Shown one piece after another: positions 7,039 through 14,632 of a stretch of 44,708 nucleotides of DNA (the stretch's first letter is position 1; each line of letters starts with the position of its first letter). The notes under the pieces were generated by a model. It did no database searches. It was not told where the DNA came from and saw only the letters and a program-made list of their open reading frames with translations. The DNA is from JABWBJ01 sp036507855 (lineage in GTDB: Bacteria; Gemmatimonadota; Gemmatimonadetes; Gemmatimonadales; Gemmatimonadaceae), in assembly GCA_036507855.1 (NCBI GenBank), contig DATCIJ010000130.1, forward strand, positions 1-44,708, written 5' to 3'. The translations under genes were made by a program, and so were the position numbers.

Positions 7039-7170
7039 GGGTAACGACGGCTGGTGCTGGTGGTCGCGCTATGGAAGCGGCCGCGGCCGGCGGTCCTATC
7101 TTGAGGGGGGAACCGGCGTCCGGGGTAGCATTTGTTATGATCGCCTGCAGGTGAACGCTATCCGTTCGGC
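7039..7170 (+). other. attC site G (long type)
   Basis: The left box is GGGTAAC (7039-7045) and the right box GTTCGGC (7164-7170), with the right arm gcctgcaggtgaacgc. GCCGG (7086-7090) pairs with CCGGC (7113-7117) around tatcttgagggggga (7097-7111), a variant of the loop in C and E. The left arm is more diverged than in the other sites. Length is 132 bp. Confidence 0.75.
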
Positions 7171-7436
7171 GTCCACGAGCAACGTGCCACGGCGGATGAT
7201 AACCTCGACCAAGGCCCGTGGGTGTCGAATGGCGCCGTCCTATTGGCGTGTTCCAGTGCGTTACCTGTTCCACCCCGCGATGCGCCCCCACTTGTGATCC
7301 TCGGCGGGTCTGCACTGAGTTCAAAGCAAGCATGCACCTACGGGCGACTTGACCCGGCATCCATCACGTCACAAATCTGGCGACAGGGACGCCGGATGAG
7401 CTACGATCAGGCGTCACTCGCCCCGACAGGAGCCCA
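7171..7436. other. End of cassette array, no recognisable gene
   Basis: This stretch follows the last attC of the contiguous array. Only a 33-codon frame (ATG near 7196 to TGA at 7297) is open on the plus strand, and its codon use does not look coding. No closing attC is visible before the glycosyltransferase gene. It may be the remnant of a decayed final cassette. Confidence 0.4.
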
Positions 7437-8378
7437 ATGCCGCCATCCAGGCCAACGGTCAGCGTCATCCTCGTTTCGGACTACGCCGCGGGTGGCAACA
7501 AGGGCTGGAACGACCTCCGCCACTGCCTCGCGGCCCTTGCGCACCAGGACTGCGCCGAACCGGCCGAATTCATCCTCTCCGAGAACACGCAGTTCGCCGA
7601 CGCGATCCCACCGGACCTGCGAGACCTCCTGCCATCGCTCCGACTCGTCACATCGCCTAACGCTGGATCGTACGCGCTCAAGAACTACGGCGTCGCTCAG
7701 GCCTCGGCTGACCTTGTGGCCATCCTCGACGCCGACTGCAGTCCGGCGCGCAACTGGCTCACCAACCTCATTGCCGCCTTCAGGACGCATCCCGAAGCGG
7801 CCGCGATCAGTGGGCGCACGACCTACGAAGGCCGCACGTTGTGGGAGCGAACGCTCGCCCTGTTGTCGCGGTCCTACCTGGACACGGTTCAAGAGGGGAC
7901 TGCTCAATTCATCTCGAACAACAACGCCGGGTGGAAGCGATCCGTCTACCTCGAGCACCCGCTTCCGACCGACGCCGGACCGTTTGCGGCGCGAATCCAG
8001 TCGGAATCGGTTCGGCGGGAGGGTGGAACGCTCCGCTTTGATCCGTCAATTCGCGTCGTTCACGAGTTTGAAGGCTGGGGCATGGAGGCCGATATCAGGC
8101 GCAACACCGGATTCGGCACAGTGATTACCCGGCTTCGCGACCCGCGACTTCCGTACGCCAGGCTCATCAGGATGGGCCGCGCCGCGATTCCAGTGATCGC
8201 CGCGGGTAAGACGTGGAACGCCTGGCGCGACTGTTTCCGATGCTGGCGCGTGTACGGCGTGCGCGTCCACGAACTGCCGCTTGCCCTGGTGCTGGCGCCG
8301 CTCCTGATTGGCCTGGAAACGCCAGGCATGTGGGCTGCCTACGGACATGGCGGCATCACTGATTCGTCGTATCGCTGA
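7437..8378 (+). CDS. Family 2 glycosyltransferase
   Basis: The 313-residue product begins with a GT-A nucleotide-binding strand (VSVILVSDYAAGG) and has the DxD metal/sugar-nucleotide motif in AILDADCSPARNWL near residues 95-105, with the GT2-like ISGRTTYEG segment after it. The C-terminus is hydrophobic (LPLALVLAPLLIGLE), suggesting membrane association. GT2 enzymes transfer sugars from nucleotide donors to build polysaccharide or glycolipid; donor and acceptor are unknown. The start at 7437 is supported by GACAGGAG just upstream. It is followed by a second glycosyltransferase 13 bases after its stop, so the two probably form a surface-polysaccharide pair. Confidence 0.85.
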   Translation: MPPSRPTVSVILVSDYAAGGNKGWNDLRHCLAALAHQDCAEPAEFILSENTQFADAIPPDLRDLLPSLRLVTSPNAGSYALKNYGVAQASADLVAILDADCSPARNWLTNLIAAFRTHPEAAAISGRTTYEGRTLWERTLALLSRSYLDTVQEGTAQFISNNNAGWKRSVYLEHPLPTDAGPFAARIQSESVRREGGTLRFDPSIRVVHEFEGWGMEADIRRNTGFGTVITRLRDPRLPYARLIRMGRAAIPVIAAGKTWNAWRDCFRCWRVYGVRVHELPLALVLAPLLIGLETPGMWAAYGHGGITDSSYR

Positions 8379-8391
8379 CTACGACACTGTC

Positions 8392-9537
8392 ATGCGCATC
8401 CTGATGCCGTCGATCGTTGATCCACAGGTTGCGCGTAGCGGGGCAGCCACGGTCACGCGCAACCTGGTTCACCTGTTGGAGGCGTCTCCGCTCCGTGCCA
8501 CGGTCGAGTGTGTGACGATCCCACGGACCACCGATGTTGCTCATCGCATTCGCCAGGCCGCGGCAATCGCGCGATCATTGGTCTCGGCGTTGCCCGCCAA
8601 GGTGGCGTATACGTATTCGCGCGGCTTCCGCTCTCGGGTGCTCGAACGGGCAACACCGGAGCATTCCGACCTGGTCATGATCAATGGTTCCGATCTGCTC
8701 TGGCTTGAGCCTATGCTCCCGGCCGAACTGCCTCGCGCCCTGGTCGTGCACAACATCGAGTACCTGCTCTTTGCGTCGCAGGTCGAGCGGATGCGCGGCG
8801 GCGTGCCCGCGGTGCGCAAGCTGTTGCAGCGCGAGTATCGGCGCCTCAAGCACCATGAGCACGAGGGCCTGCGCCGTGTGGGCAACGCAGTCTTTCTGTC
8901 CACGGTCGATGCCGCACTCGTACACGCCGCCGGGGTGGCGTGCACGAGCATTGTCGTACCGCCGCTGTTCGGCGAGAGAGTGGTGAGGCACGAGCGGCCG
9001 TTGCGCACGGGCGAACGACTCGAGCTCGGCTTTCTGGGAAACCTTCACTGGTGGCCCAACCGCGAGGGGCTGTCGTGGTTCGTCCAGGAGGTTCTCCCGC
9101 GCATTGCCCGTCCGGTGCACCTGCACGTCTTCGGAGAGGGTCGGGTACCCGGCGTGGCGGATCAGTCGCGATTGACGCGGCATGGTCCGATCGCGGACGT
9201 GACGCAAGCCTGGGAGCGGTGCGACCTGATGATCTGTCCGATTCGCTCGGGTGGTGGCGTGTCGATCAAGCTGGCCGAGGCTGTGTTTCACGGACTCCCG
9301 ACGCTCGCGACCTGTTTTGCCACGCGCGGGCTTCCGTTAGGCAGTGACGCGGGGCTGGTCGTGCGGGACGAATCGGACTGGGTCGCCTATCTGGACACCG
9401 TGGAGGTCACCGCACTCCGAGGGCGGCGGATCCCGGAGGAGCTCTCGCGTGCTTTCACGTTCGCCGAGCACCGCGACCGACTGCAGGAGTTTGTGCGAAA
9501 CGTGGTTCAGCGCGCGGCAGTGTTGAAAACGGCCTGA
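8392..9537 (+). CDS. Group 1 (GT4-like) glycosyltransferase
   Basis: The product shows a GT-B fold: N-terminal MRILMPSIVD, a mid-protein LGFLGNLHWWPNREGLSWF, and the donor-binding segment ICPIRSGGGVSIKLAEAV followed by GLPTLATCFATRGL, which is the E-x7-E-like region of GT4 enzymes. The frame extends upstream to 8308, inside the preceding gene, but the ATG at 8392 follows that gene's stop and starts at the first beta-strand. The product is 381 residues. It likely retains its donor configuration while adding a sugar to a growing glycan; substrates are unknown. Confidence 0.82.
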   Translation: MRILMPSIVDPQVARSGAATVTRNLVHLLEASPLRATVECVTIPRTTDVAHRIRQAAAIARSLVSALPAKVAYTYSRGFRSRVLERATPEHSDLVMINGSDLLWLEPMLPAELPRALVVHNIEYLLFASQVERMRGGVPAVRKLLQREYRRLKHHEHEGLRRVGNAVFLSTVDAALVHAAGVACTSIVVPPLFGERVVRHERPLRTGERLELGFLGNLHWWPNREGLSWFVQEVLPRIARPVHLHVFGEGRVPGVADQSRLTRHGPIADVTQAWERCDLMICPIRSGGGVSIKLAEAVFHGLPTLATCFATRGLPLGSDAGLVVRDESDWVAYLDTVEVTALRGRRIPEELSRAFTFAEHRDRLQEFVRNVVQRAAVLKTA

Positions 9538-9554
9538 CTGCCTTCATCAAACCC

Positions 9555-10148
9555 ATGCATGCGCTTTGTATTCTCTCGGAGCCTGCGCGGTTGCGCGCCT
9601 TCGACGAGAACGCGACGGCGATGCAGCGCCAACTCGATGCCATCCGGCCGGACTGGGCGACCTCAACTCCCGGGCCGAAAGGCGTATCGTCGCGTTGGCC
9701 AATTAGAATGAGTGGTGCACAGTCCGCGGGCAGCAGGAGTCATCACTTGACTGATGGACGCAGCGGGTACCGCGCGGCGATAGGAGCCTTGAGCCTGGTG
9801 GTGGGCCCGGCGCTCATGAGAGCCGGGGACCTCATGCGCCCGCTCCTCCAGACCTTTCAGTCGCTCAAGGTCTTCATGGCGCTGGTGCCGGGCCTGCTCG
9901 CGTTGTTCGCCGGCGTTGCCCTTTTCGTGGCACCGCTCGCGTCCCACGCGGGTCCGTTCCGGTGGCCGGCGCTCCTTTTCGCCCTCGGGGCAGCGCTGAT
10001 CCTGGGCGAGATCATCCTGGCCGAAGTCCTTCTCAGCCAGATCGGAAACGTCATCATCCTCATTGCCGGAACCGCGTTTGCGCGGTGGTTGCTCCGGGAC
10101 GACGCGCGTTCGACGAAGGTCAGACCCGAGACGCTATTCCGCAACTGA
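9555..10148 (+). CDS. Small membrane protein, start uncertain
   Basis: Only the C-terminal two thirds look coding. From about codon 95 there are three hydrophobic segments: VFMALVPGLLALFAGVALFV, WPALLFALGAALILGEIILA and IGNVIILIAGTAFARWLL. The first 150 bases are soluble and weakly coding, and ATG codons at 9708, 9816 and 9834 are alternative starts; the last begins MRPLLQTFQSLKVFMAL, a compact membrane protein. No family was recognised. It follows the glycosyltransferases by 17 bases if the longest frame is used. Confidence 0.45.
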   Translation: MHALCILSEPARLRAFDENATAMQRQLDAIRPDWATSTPGPKGVSSRWPIRMSGAQSAGSRSHHLTDGRSGYRAAIGALSLVVGPALMRAGDLMRPLLQTFQSLKVFMALVPGLLALFAGVALFVAPLASHAGPFRWPALLFALGAALILGEIILAEVLLSQIGNVIILIAGTAFARWLLRDDARSTKVRPETLFRN

Positions 10149-10181
10149 GATTGGCAGCAGTACGAGCCCGGGAGGCTGGAA

Positions 10182-10562
10182 ATGAAAGCCGTCTTCAAGA
10201 CCGCGATACCGTACGCCGACGATGCACTGAATCTGCCCGTCAAAGACGTCAAGTCGGCGATCCCATTCTACGAGCAGACGTTCGGGTTCCGCATCGTGTC
10301 TCGGCAGACATCACCGCATTCGGCGGCCATCCTGGCGCGCGATGATATCCGAATCGGGCTGGCAGAGAACGGCGGGGATCCCACTCAAGAGGGTTGCGTC
10401 TTCGAAGTGGACGACATCGAAGCGGCGTATGCGGAGGTCAATGGCAAGCCAGCGGGGCCCGGGGCGATCAAGTTCCATGAGATCCGCGGTCGGCGACACC
10501 GCACCTTCTTCGTCGTCGCGCCCGATGGCTTGTGCTACATGATCGCGCAGTCAGCCGATTGA
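10182..10562 (+). CDS. VOC (glyoxalase/bleomycin-resistance fold) protein
   Basis: The 126-residue product is a single VOC unit: ALNLPVKDVKSAIPFYEQTF is the first beta-alpha module and CVFEVDDIEAAYAEVNGKP the second, ending in FFVVAPDGLCYMIAQ. Members bind a metal or a hydrophobic small molecule as dimers; activities include glyoxalase, dioxygenase and antibiotic sequestration, and none can be assigned here. GGGAGG 10 bases before the ATG at 10182 supports the start. The gene stands alone between a membrane-protein gene and a broken DUF4180 gene. Confidence 0.8.
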   Translation: MKAVFKTAIPYADDALNLPVKDVKSAIPFYEQTFGFRIVSRQTSPHSAAILARDDIRIGLAENGGDPTQEGCVFEVDDIEAAYAEVNGKPAGPGAIKFHEIRGRRHRTFFVVAPDGLCYMIAQSAD

Positions 10563-10594
10563 AGCGTCAGGTCACGTCACCTCGGGAACGCCAC

Positions 10595-10967
10595 ATGACA
10601 TCACCAGGGAGTCTTCGGCTCGTCGAAGAAGGGGGAGTCCAGGCGATCGAAGGAACGCCTGGAGAGCCCTTCATGACGAGCATCGACGATGCCACGCTTA
10701 CCCTGGAGGCGTGCTTCTCCAACCACGTTCGAACCGCCCTTCCTTATGCGGAATCTGACGGATGACTTCTTCGACCTGAGCTCGGGCCAGGCGGGAGCCG
10801 TGCTGCAGAACCTTCCGAACTACGGCGTTCGGCTTGCGGTCGTGTGTCCGGCCGGCAACGCTCGCTTCAGCACTCATTTCGCAGAAATGGTCGCTGAAGA
10901 GCGCCAGGGGCGCTCCTTCGGAGTATTTGTGAGCCGCAGTGCGGCCTGGGACTGGGTGAGGCAGTAG
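10595..10967 (+). pseudogene. DUF4180 gene with a frameshift
   Basis: Two overlapping frames together make one DUF4180 protein. The first (ATG 10595) gives VRTALPYAE and stops at 10763-10765; the second gives NLTDDFFDLSSGQAGAVLQN, NYGVRLAVV and FAEMVAEERQGRSFGVFVS, the family core, to 10967. The change of frame falls at about 10750-10754, where gcggaatctg would need one more A to read A-E-N-L-T-D-D. DUF4180 proteins are about 120 residues and of unknown function. It is either a real one-base deletion or a sequencing error. Confidence 0.7.
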
Positions 10968-11110
10968 AAATCTTCGAATGCGCCAGAGCCAGCCACCCCT
11001 TCAGCCGCCGGATAACATGAGCGATTACATCCCTGTGCGGTCCACGGGTGACGCTGCGCATGCAGTACCTGATGTCGGGCGTCCATGTCTCTGGTGAAGG
11101 GGGTTTGTCG

Positions 11111-11434
11111 ATGACGGACAAAGGGCAGATCATCAGCGATGCGTTCCAGCTTTTCCTCAAGGAGAGCCCGAAGCATGCGCAGGCCTGGATGAACGCGGTT
11201 CAAGGCCTGAGCGAAGCGAGTGCTCTCGACGCGAAGACCCAGACGCTGGCTTACCTCGCGGTTCTTGCGGCGCTCCGCCTGGAAAGTGGAGTGCCGTTTC
11301 ACGTCGCACACGCACGGGAACTAGGCGCGTCACGCGACGAGGTCATCAGCGCGATACTGGTTGGCTTGCCAGCAGTCGGCCACGCGGTCACACAGGTCTT
11401 GCCCGCGGCATTGCGGGCATACGATCAGCAATAG
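11111..11434 (+). CDS. Carboxymuconolactone decarboxylase (AhpD-like) family protein without Cys
   Basis: The 107-residue helical protein matches the CMD/AhpD core: LDAKTQTLAYLAVLAALRL, then PFHVAHARELGASRDEVISA and ILVGLPAVGHAVTQ. AhpD-type members use a CxxC pair for disulfide or peroxide chemistry, but here the corresponding segment is LESGVPFH and the whole protein has no cysteine; His64 is kept. It is therefore closer to the non-redox CMD branch or inactive as a reductase. The ATG at 11111 is preceded by GAAGGGGG and is preferred over 11048. The stop is 17 bases before attC-H, so it may be a cassette gene. Confidence 0.75.
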   Translation: MTDKGQIISDAFQLFLKESPKHAQAWMNAVQGLSEASALDAKTQTLAYLAVLAALRLESGVPFHVAHARELGASRDEVISAILVGLPAVGHAVTQVLPAALRAYDQQ

Positions 11435-11451
11435 TGTTGAGCGCGCGCGTT

Positions 11452-11515
11452 GCCTAACGCGCCTGCGAGGCGACGGCAATCGTTGGACCGTCTGCAGTTG
11501 TCCTATCCGTTGGCC
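11452..11515 (+). other. attC site H (isolated, short type)
   Basis: GCCTAAC (11452-11458) and GTTGGCC (11509-11515) flank complementary arms: ctgcgaggcgacgg on the left against ccgtctgcag on the right. At 64 bp it resembles the short sites D and F in length and in the tgcag motif of the arms. It lies 4.3 kb beyond the last site of the main array, between two small genes. Confidence 0.7.
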
Positions 11516-11528
11516 AGCCGAGAAGAAG

Positions 11529-11708
11529 ATGGCGCGACTCTGGTGGTTGGTCGCGTTGGCTGTCGGTCTGCCGGTGGTCGTCTTCAACTACCTGCTGCAC
11601 GCCAACCTCGGGACCGCGATGTCGCTGATCTTCACGTTCGTGGCGGGCGGGGTCGGCGCGGCTGTTGGTCGGGCAGTAGGTCCTGCGGAGTCGCCGAGCC
11701 AGCGCTGA
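11529..11708 (+). CDS. 59-residue membrane protein downstream of attC-H
   Basis: ATG 11529 to TGA 11708 encodes two hydrophobic helices: LWWLVALAVGLPVVVFNYLL and AMSLIFTFVAGGVGAAVGRA, joined by a short HANLGT turn. AGAAGA just upstream may serve as a weak ribosome binding site. The protein starts 13 bases after attC-H, as a cassette gene would. It resembles the 6856 protein in size, two-helix layout and a Gly-rich second helix ending in G/A-R. The function is unknown. Confidence 0.6.
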   Translation: MARLWWLVALAVGLPVVVFNYLLHANLGTAMSLIFTFVAGGVGAAVGRAVGPAESPSQR

Positions 11709-11778
11709 GCCCGTCCAACTGGCGGGTGGCTACGGACCTCGTCGACAGGGCATCAGGTACCTCTCATTCAGGCGACAC

Positions 11779-12113
11779 ATGTGCCTCACCCGACTCTTCC
11801 TCACGGCTTTCATCACCATCATCGCCGTGGGCTGCACCCAGGGATCAGATCAACCAGGCAGCACAGATTCCGAAGCCTCTCTGCAGAAGCCGGCGCTCGC
11901 GTGGGCGATAGTGAAGAACGGATCCAGAGCCTGTACTCCGGTCATGTGACGGTCGGTCCGCACAAGTACACGGATGGCCACTATCTCGCGGTTGTTCCGA
12001 CCGATCCGGCCGATAGCGCCTTCCGAATCATCTTCGAAACCGAGAACGGGCGAGTAGTGCGGTACCTCGCCGGCCGCAGGCCGCCGGTGGAGTACGTCGA
12101 GCGGTGCAGTTGA
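11779..12113 (+). pseudogene. Frameshifted small lipoprotein gene
   Basis: The first frame (ATG 11779) gives a clean lipoprotein signal, MCLTRLFLTAFITIIAVGC, with the lipobox AVGC, then runs out of family-like sequence and stops at 11947-11949. A second frame carries the conserved-looking body, VGDSEERIQSLYSGHVTVGP, then HKYTDGHYLAVVP and RIIFETENGRVVRYLAGRRP, ending VEYVERCS at 12113. The shift must occur at about 11870-11905. Both halves are needed for a sensible secreted protein of about 110 residues. The function is unknown; a sequencing error is possible. Confidence 0.6.
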
Positions 12114-12297
12114 TGTCGAGCGATGCTTGACGCGTCGGTCATTCGCCTGACAGCGGGCCAGCAAGAGCCCCTGGAAGAGCGTTCCAGCTCATTGGAGACC
12201 GCAACTCCAGGCACCGCACCTCGGGAATGCGGTTGCCCCGGCTTCTCCAGCCCGGGTAGACTTCCCCGTCAGCGCTACCGGCACCTTCCGACCCGCC

Positions 12298-12711
12298 ATG
12301 TCACGACCCATTCGCGTTCTGATCGCCAAACCTGGCCTCGATGGCCACGATCGCGGCGCAAAAGTCGTTGCGGCCGCGCTCCGGGATGCCGGGATGGAGG
12401 TGATCTACACAGGCCTGCACCAGACGCCCGAGATGATCGCCACGGCGGCGGTGCAGGAGGACGTCGACGTGATCGGCCTGTCGATTCTGAGCGGAGCCCA
12501 CATGACGCTGTTCCCCCGCGTTCGCGCGCTCCTGATGGAGGCCGGGCGCGATGATGTGCTGATCACCGGCGGCGGTATCATCCCCAAAGAAGACATGGAT
12601 GCCCTGCGCCAACAGGGAATCGGCGAATTGTTCGGCCCGGGCACTCCGACTTCCGCACTGATCGCTTACATCCGCCAGTGGTTCGAAAGCCGGCAGCAGC
12701 AACGAGCGTGA
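12298..12711 (+). CDS. Cobalamin-binding subunit of methylmalonyl-CoA-type mutase
   Basis: The 137-residue product is a stand-alone B12-binding domain. It has the DxHxxG signature (D15-G-H17-D-R-G20), whose His replaces the lower axial cobalamin ligand, the SILSGAH segment, and TGGGIIP near residue 94. In this family the domain is either fused to, or encoded separately from, the catalytic acyl-CoA mutase chain that converts methylmalonyl-CoA and succinyl-CoA. The catalytic chain is not in this window. The next gene overlaps its stop (GTGA at 12708-12711), so it is coupled to an acyl-CoA carboxyltransferase, consistent with propionate metabolism. Confidence 0.88.
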   Translation: MSRPIRVLIAKPGLDGHDRGAKVVAAALRDAGMEVIYTGLHQTPEMIATAAVQEDVDVIGLSILSGAHMTLFPRVRALLMEAGRDDVLITGGGIIPKEDMDALRQQGIGELFGPGTPTSALIAYIRQWFESRQQQRA

Positions 12712-14312
12712 CCTCGCGGCTGAGAGAGCTCAGCGCCCAGGTCCGTGAGCTGGAGGACCGCGTCAGGGCAGGCGGCGGTCCGGAACGCGTGGAGAAGCAG
12801 CACAAGCAGGGGAAGCTGACCGCTCGCGAACGGGTCACACGGCTGTGCGACGAAGGAAGCCGCTTCCTCGAGATCGGCCTGCTGATGGCCTATGATCAGT
12901 ACGACGGCGAGGCGCCGTCCGCCGGCGTCGTCACCGGCGTCGGCATCGTGCATGGTCGCGACGTCGTGGTGGTGGCCAACGACGCGACGGTAAAGGCGGG
13001 ATCCTGGTGGCCGGAGACCATCAAGAAGATCCTGCGCGCGCAGGAGATCGCCATGCGCTGCCGCGTGCCGATCATCTATCTCGTCGATTCGGCGGGGGTG
13101 AACCTGCCGTACCAGGGTGGCGTCTTTCCAGGCCAGTACGGCGCGGCGCGGATCTTCTACTACAACTCGATCATGCGCCGCTACCTGCGCGTGCCACAGT
13201 TGGCGGCGGTCATGGGGCAGTGCGTGGCCGGTGGAGCGTACCTCCCGGCGCTGTCCGACGTAATCGTGATGGTGAAGGGGACCTCGTTCATGGGACTCGG
13301 CGGGCCGAATCTCGTGAAGGGCGCGACCGGCCAGGCGGTGGACTCGGAATCGTTAGGCGGCGCCGTGATGCATACCGAGATCTCCGCCGTTGCGCACTAC
13401 GCCGTGGATGACGATTCCAGTTGCCTCGCGAAGTTGAGGGAGCTGGTGGAGCGGTTGGGCCAGAAGCCAGAAGCCAGAGGCGAGAGGCCGGCAACGCCGA
13501 GTCACGAGTTGTACGACCTGCTTCCGGCCGACCACCGCATGTCCTACGACATGCACACCGTGCTTCGCGCCATCGTCGATGGCGGAAAGCTGGACGAGTT
13601 CCAGGAGAACCTGGCGCGCGAGATGATCTGTGCCGACGCAATGATCGGCGGGATGCCGGTCGGCGTCATTGCCAATCAGCGGGGCCTGGTGAAGGGACGT
13701 GAGGGCGAGAAGCCGCGGTTCGGCGGGATCGTCTACGCCGAAAGTGCTGACAAGGTCGCCTTCTTCATCGATCGTTGCGATCGCGAAGGCATACCGCTGC
13801 TGTTCGTCCAGGACGTCTCCGGCTTCATGGTCGGCCCAGAAGCCGAGCAGGAGGGCATCATCCGGTCGGGCGCGCGATGGGTGGAGGCGATGTCGTGTGC
13901 GCGCGTCCCCAAGCTCGTGTTGACCATCAATCACGCCTCGGGGGCTGGCTATTACGCGATGGCGGGGCAGGGGTTCGACCCCGACTTCATCTTCACGTGG
14001 CCCACCGGACGGATGGGGGTGATGGAGGGGGAGTCGGCGGTGCAGGCCGTTCACGGCCCGGCGCTCGACAAGGCGGCGCGGGAGAAGCAGCAACCATCGC
14101 CCGAGGTTCAGGAGTCGATTGAGGCCATGCGCGAGGACTACGAGCATCAGCTCGACGCGAGGTATGCGGCGGCTCGCGGCTATGTGGACGCGATCATCCA
14201 TCCCGAGGAAACGGCCGAAGTGCTGGTCATGGCGCTCCGCACGGCGCTGCATAACGAGGGGCCGCACCTGGGCGCGTTTGTCCTGCCTCCACAGCCGGCT
14301 CCGGCCAGGTGA
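12708..14312 (+). CDS. Acyl-CoA carboxylase carboxyltransferase (beta) subunit
   Basis: The 534-residue protein has the N- and C-terminal crotonase-like halves of biotin-dependent carboxyltransferases. Visible motifs are the N-half oxyanion segment GQCVAGGAYLPALSD and the C-half NHASGAGYYAMAGQGFDPDF, with a typical KQHKQGKLTARERV near the start. It would move CO2 from carboxybiotin to propionyl-CoA or another acyl-CoA (methylcrotonyl-CoA or geranyl-CoA are alternatives). The GTG at 12708 overlaps the stop of the B12-binding gene; the ORF extends to 12678, but that would sit inside the preceding gene. The biotin-carrying alpha subunit is not in the window. Confidence 0.9.
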   Translation: MTSRLRELSAQVRELEDRVRAGGGPERVEKQHKQGKLTARERVTRLCDEGSRFLEIGLLMAYDQYDGEAPSAGVVTGVGIVHGRDVVVVANDATVKAGSWWPETIKKILRAQEIAMRCRVPIIYLVDSAGVNLPYQGGVFPGQYGAARIFYYNSIMRRYLRVPQLAAVMGQCVAGGAYLPALSDVIVMVKGTSFMGLGGPNLVKGATGQAVDSESLGGAVMHTEISAVAHYAVDDDSSCLAKLRELVERLGQKPEARGERPATPSHELYDLLPADHRMSYDMHTVLRAIVDGGKLDEFQENLAREMICADAMIGGMPVGVIANQRGLVKGREGEKPRFGGIVYAESADKVAFFIDRCDREGIPLLFVQDVSGFMVGPEAEQEGIIRSGARWVEAMSCARVPKLVLTINHASGAGYYAMAGQGFDPDFIFTWPTGRMGVMEGESAVQAVHGPALDKAAREKQQPSPEVQESIEAMREDYEHQLDARYAAARGYVDAIIHPEETAEVLVMALRTALHNEGPHLGAFVLPPQPAPAR

Positions 14313-14491
14313 CCGCAACCACGCGCGCAAAGATCGCCCTCGCCCTGGCCGGGCTCGTACTCTTCGGAGCGGGGGTGCGACTGGAGCGCACGGAATTGCG
14401 GTGGGCCGGCCTCGCCGTCGTGATTGCGGCCTGGTTGCTGCGCTTCGTGCGCCCGCGGAATGCCGGCGAATCCGAGGGGCCGCCGGAGTAG
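14309..14491 (+). CDS. 60-residue two-helix membrane protein
   Basis: A GTG at 14309 overlaps the stop of the carboxyltransferase gene (GTGA), the same coupling used one gene earlier. The product has two hydrophobic stretches, IALALAGLVLFGAGVRL and AGLAVVIAAWLLRFV, and a charged tail, RPRNAGESEGPPE. No family was recognised. It probably belongs to the same transcript. From its stop to 14632 there is only low-complexity, C-rich sequence (repeats of ccccag at about 14540-14565). Confidence 0.55.
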   Translation: MTATTRAKIALALAGLVLFGAGVRLERTELRWAGLAVVIAAWLLRFVRPRNAGESEGPPE

Positions 14492-14632
14492 CTTCAGGTC
14501 CGCGCTCAGCGAGCGGCGACCGCCGCTTCTGACCAACGCCCAGCCCCAGCCCCAGCCCCAACATTCAGCACTCGTGCCCCAGTAAGTAGCAAATGGTCCT
14601 GGCACCCAGCACTCTGCAATAAGCGTGTTCAC

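Noticed and set aside
1..7436. A tyrosine-recombinase integron integrase gene (intI)
   Set aside because: Looked for among the larger frames on both strands; no tyrosine-recombinase motifs were found in the window.
13353..14564. Long open frame on the minus strand (about 400 codons) opposite the carboxyltransferase
   Set aside because: It is the antisense shadow of a well-supported carboxyltransferase and small membrane-protein gene; composition is an Arg/His/Pro-rich artefact of GC-rich codons.
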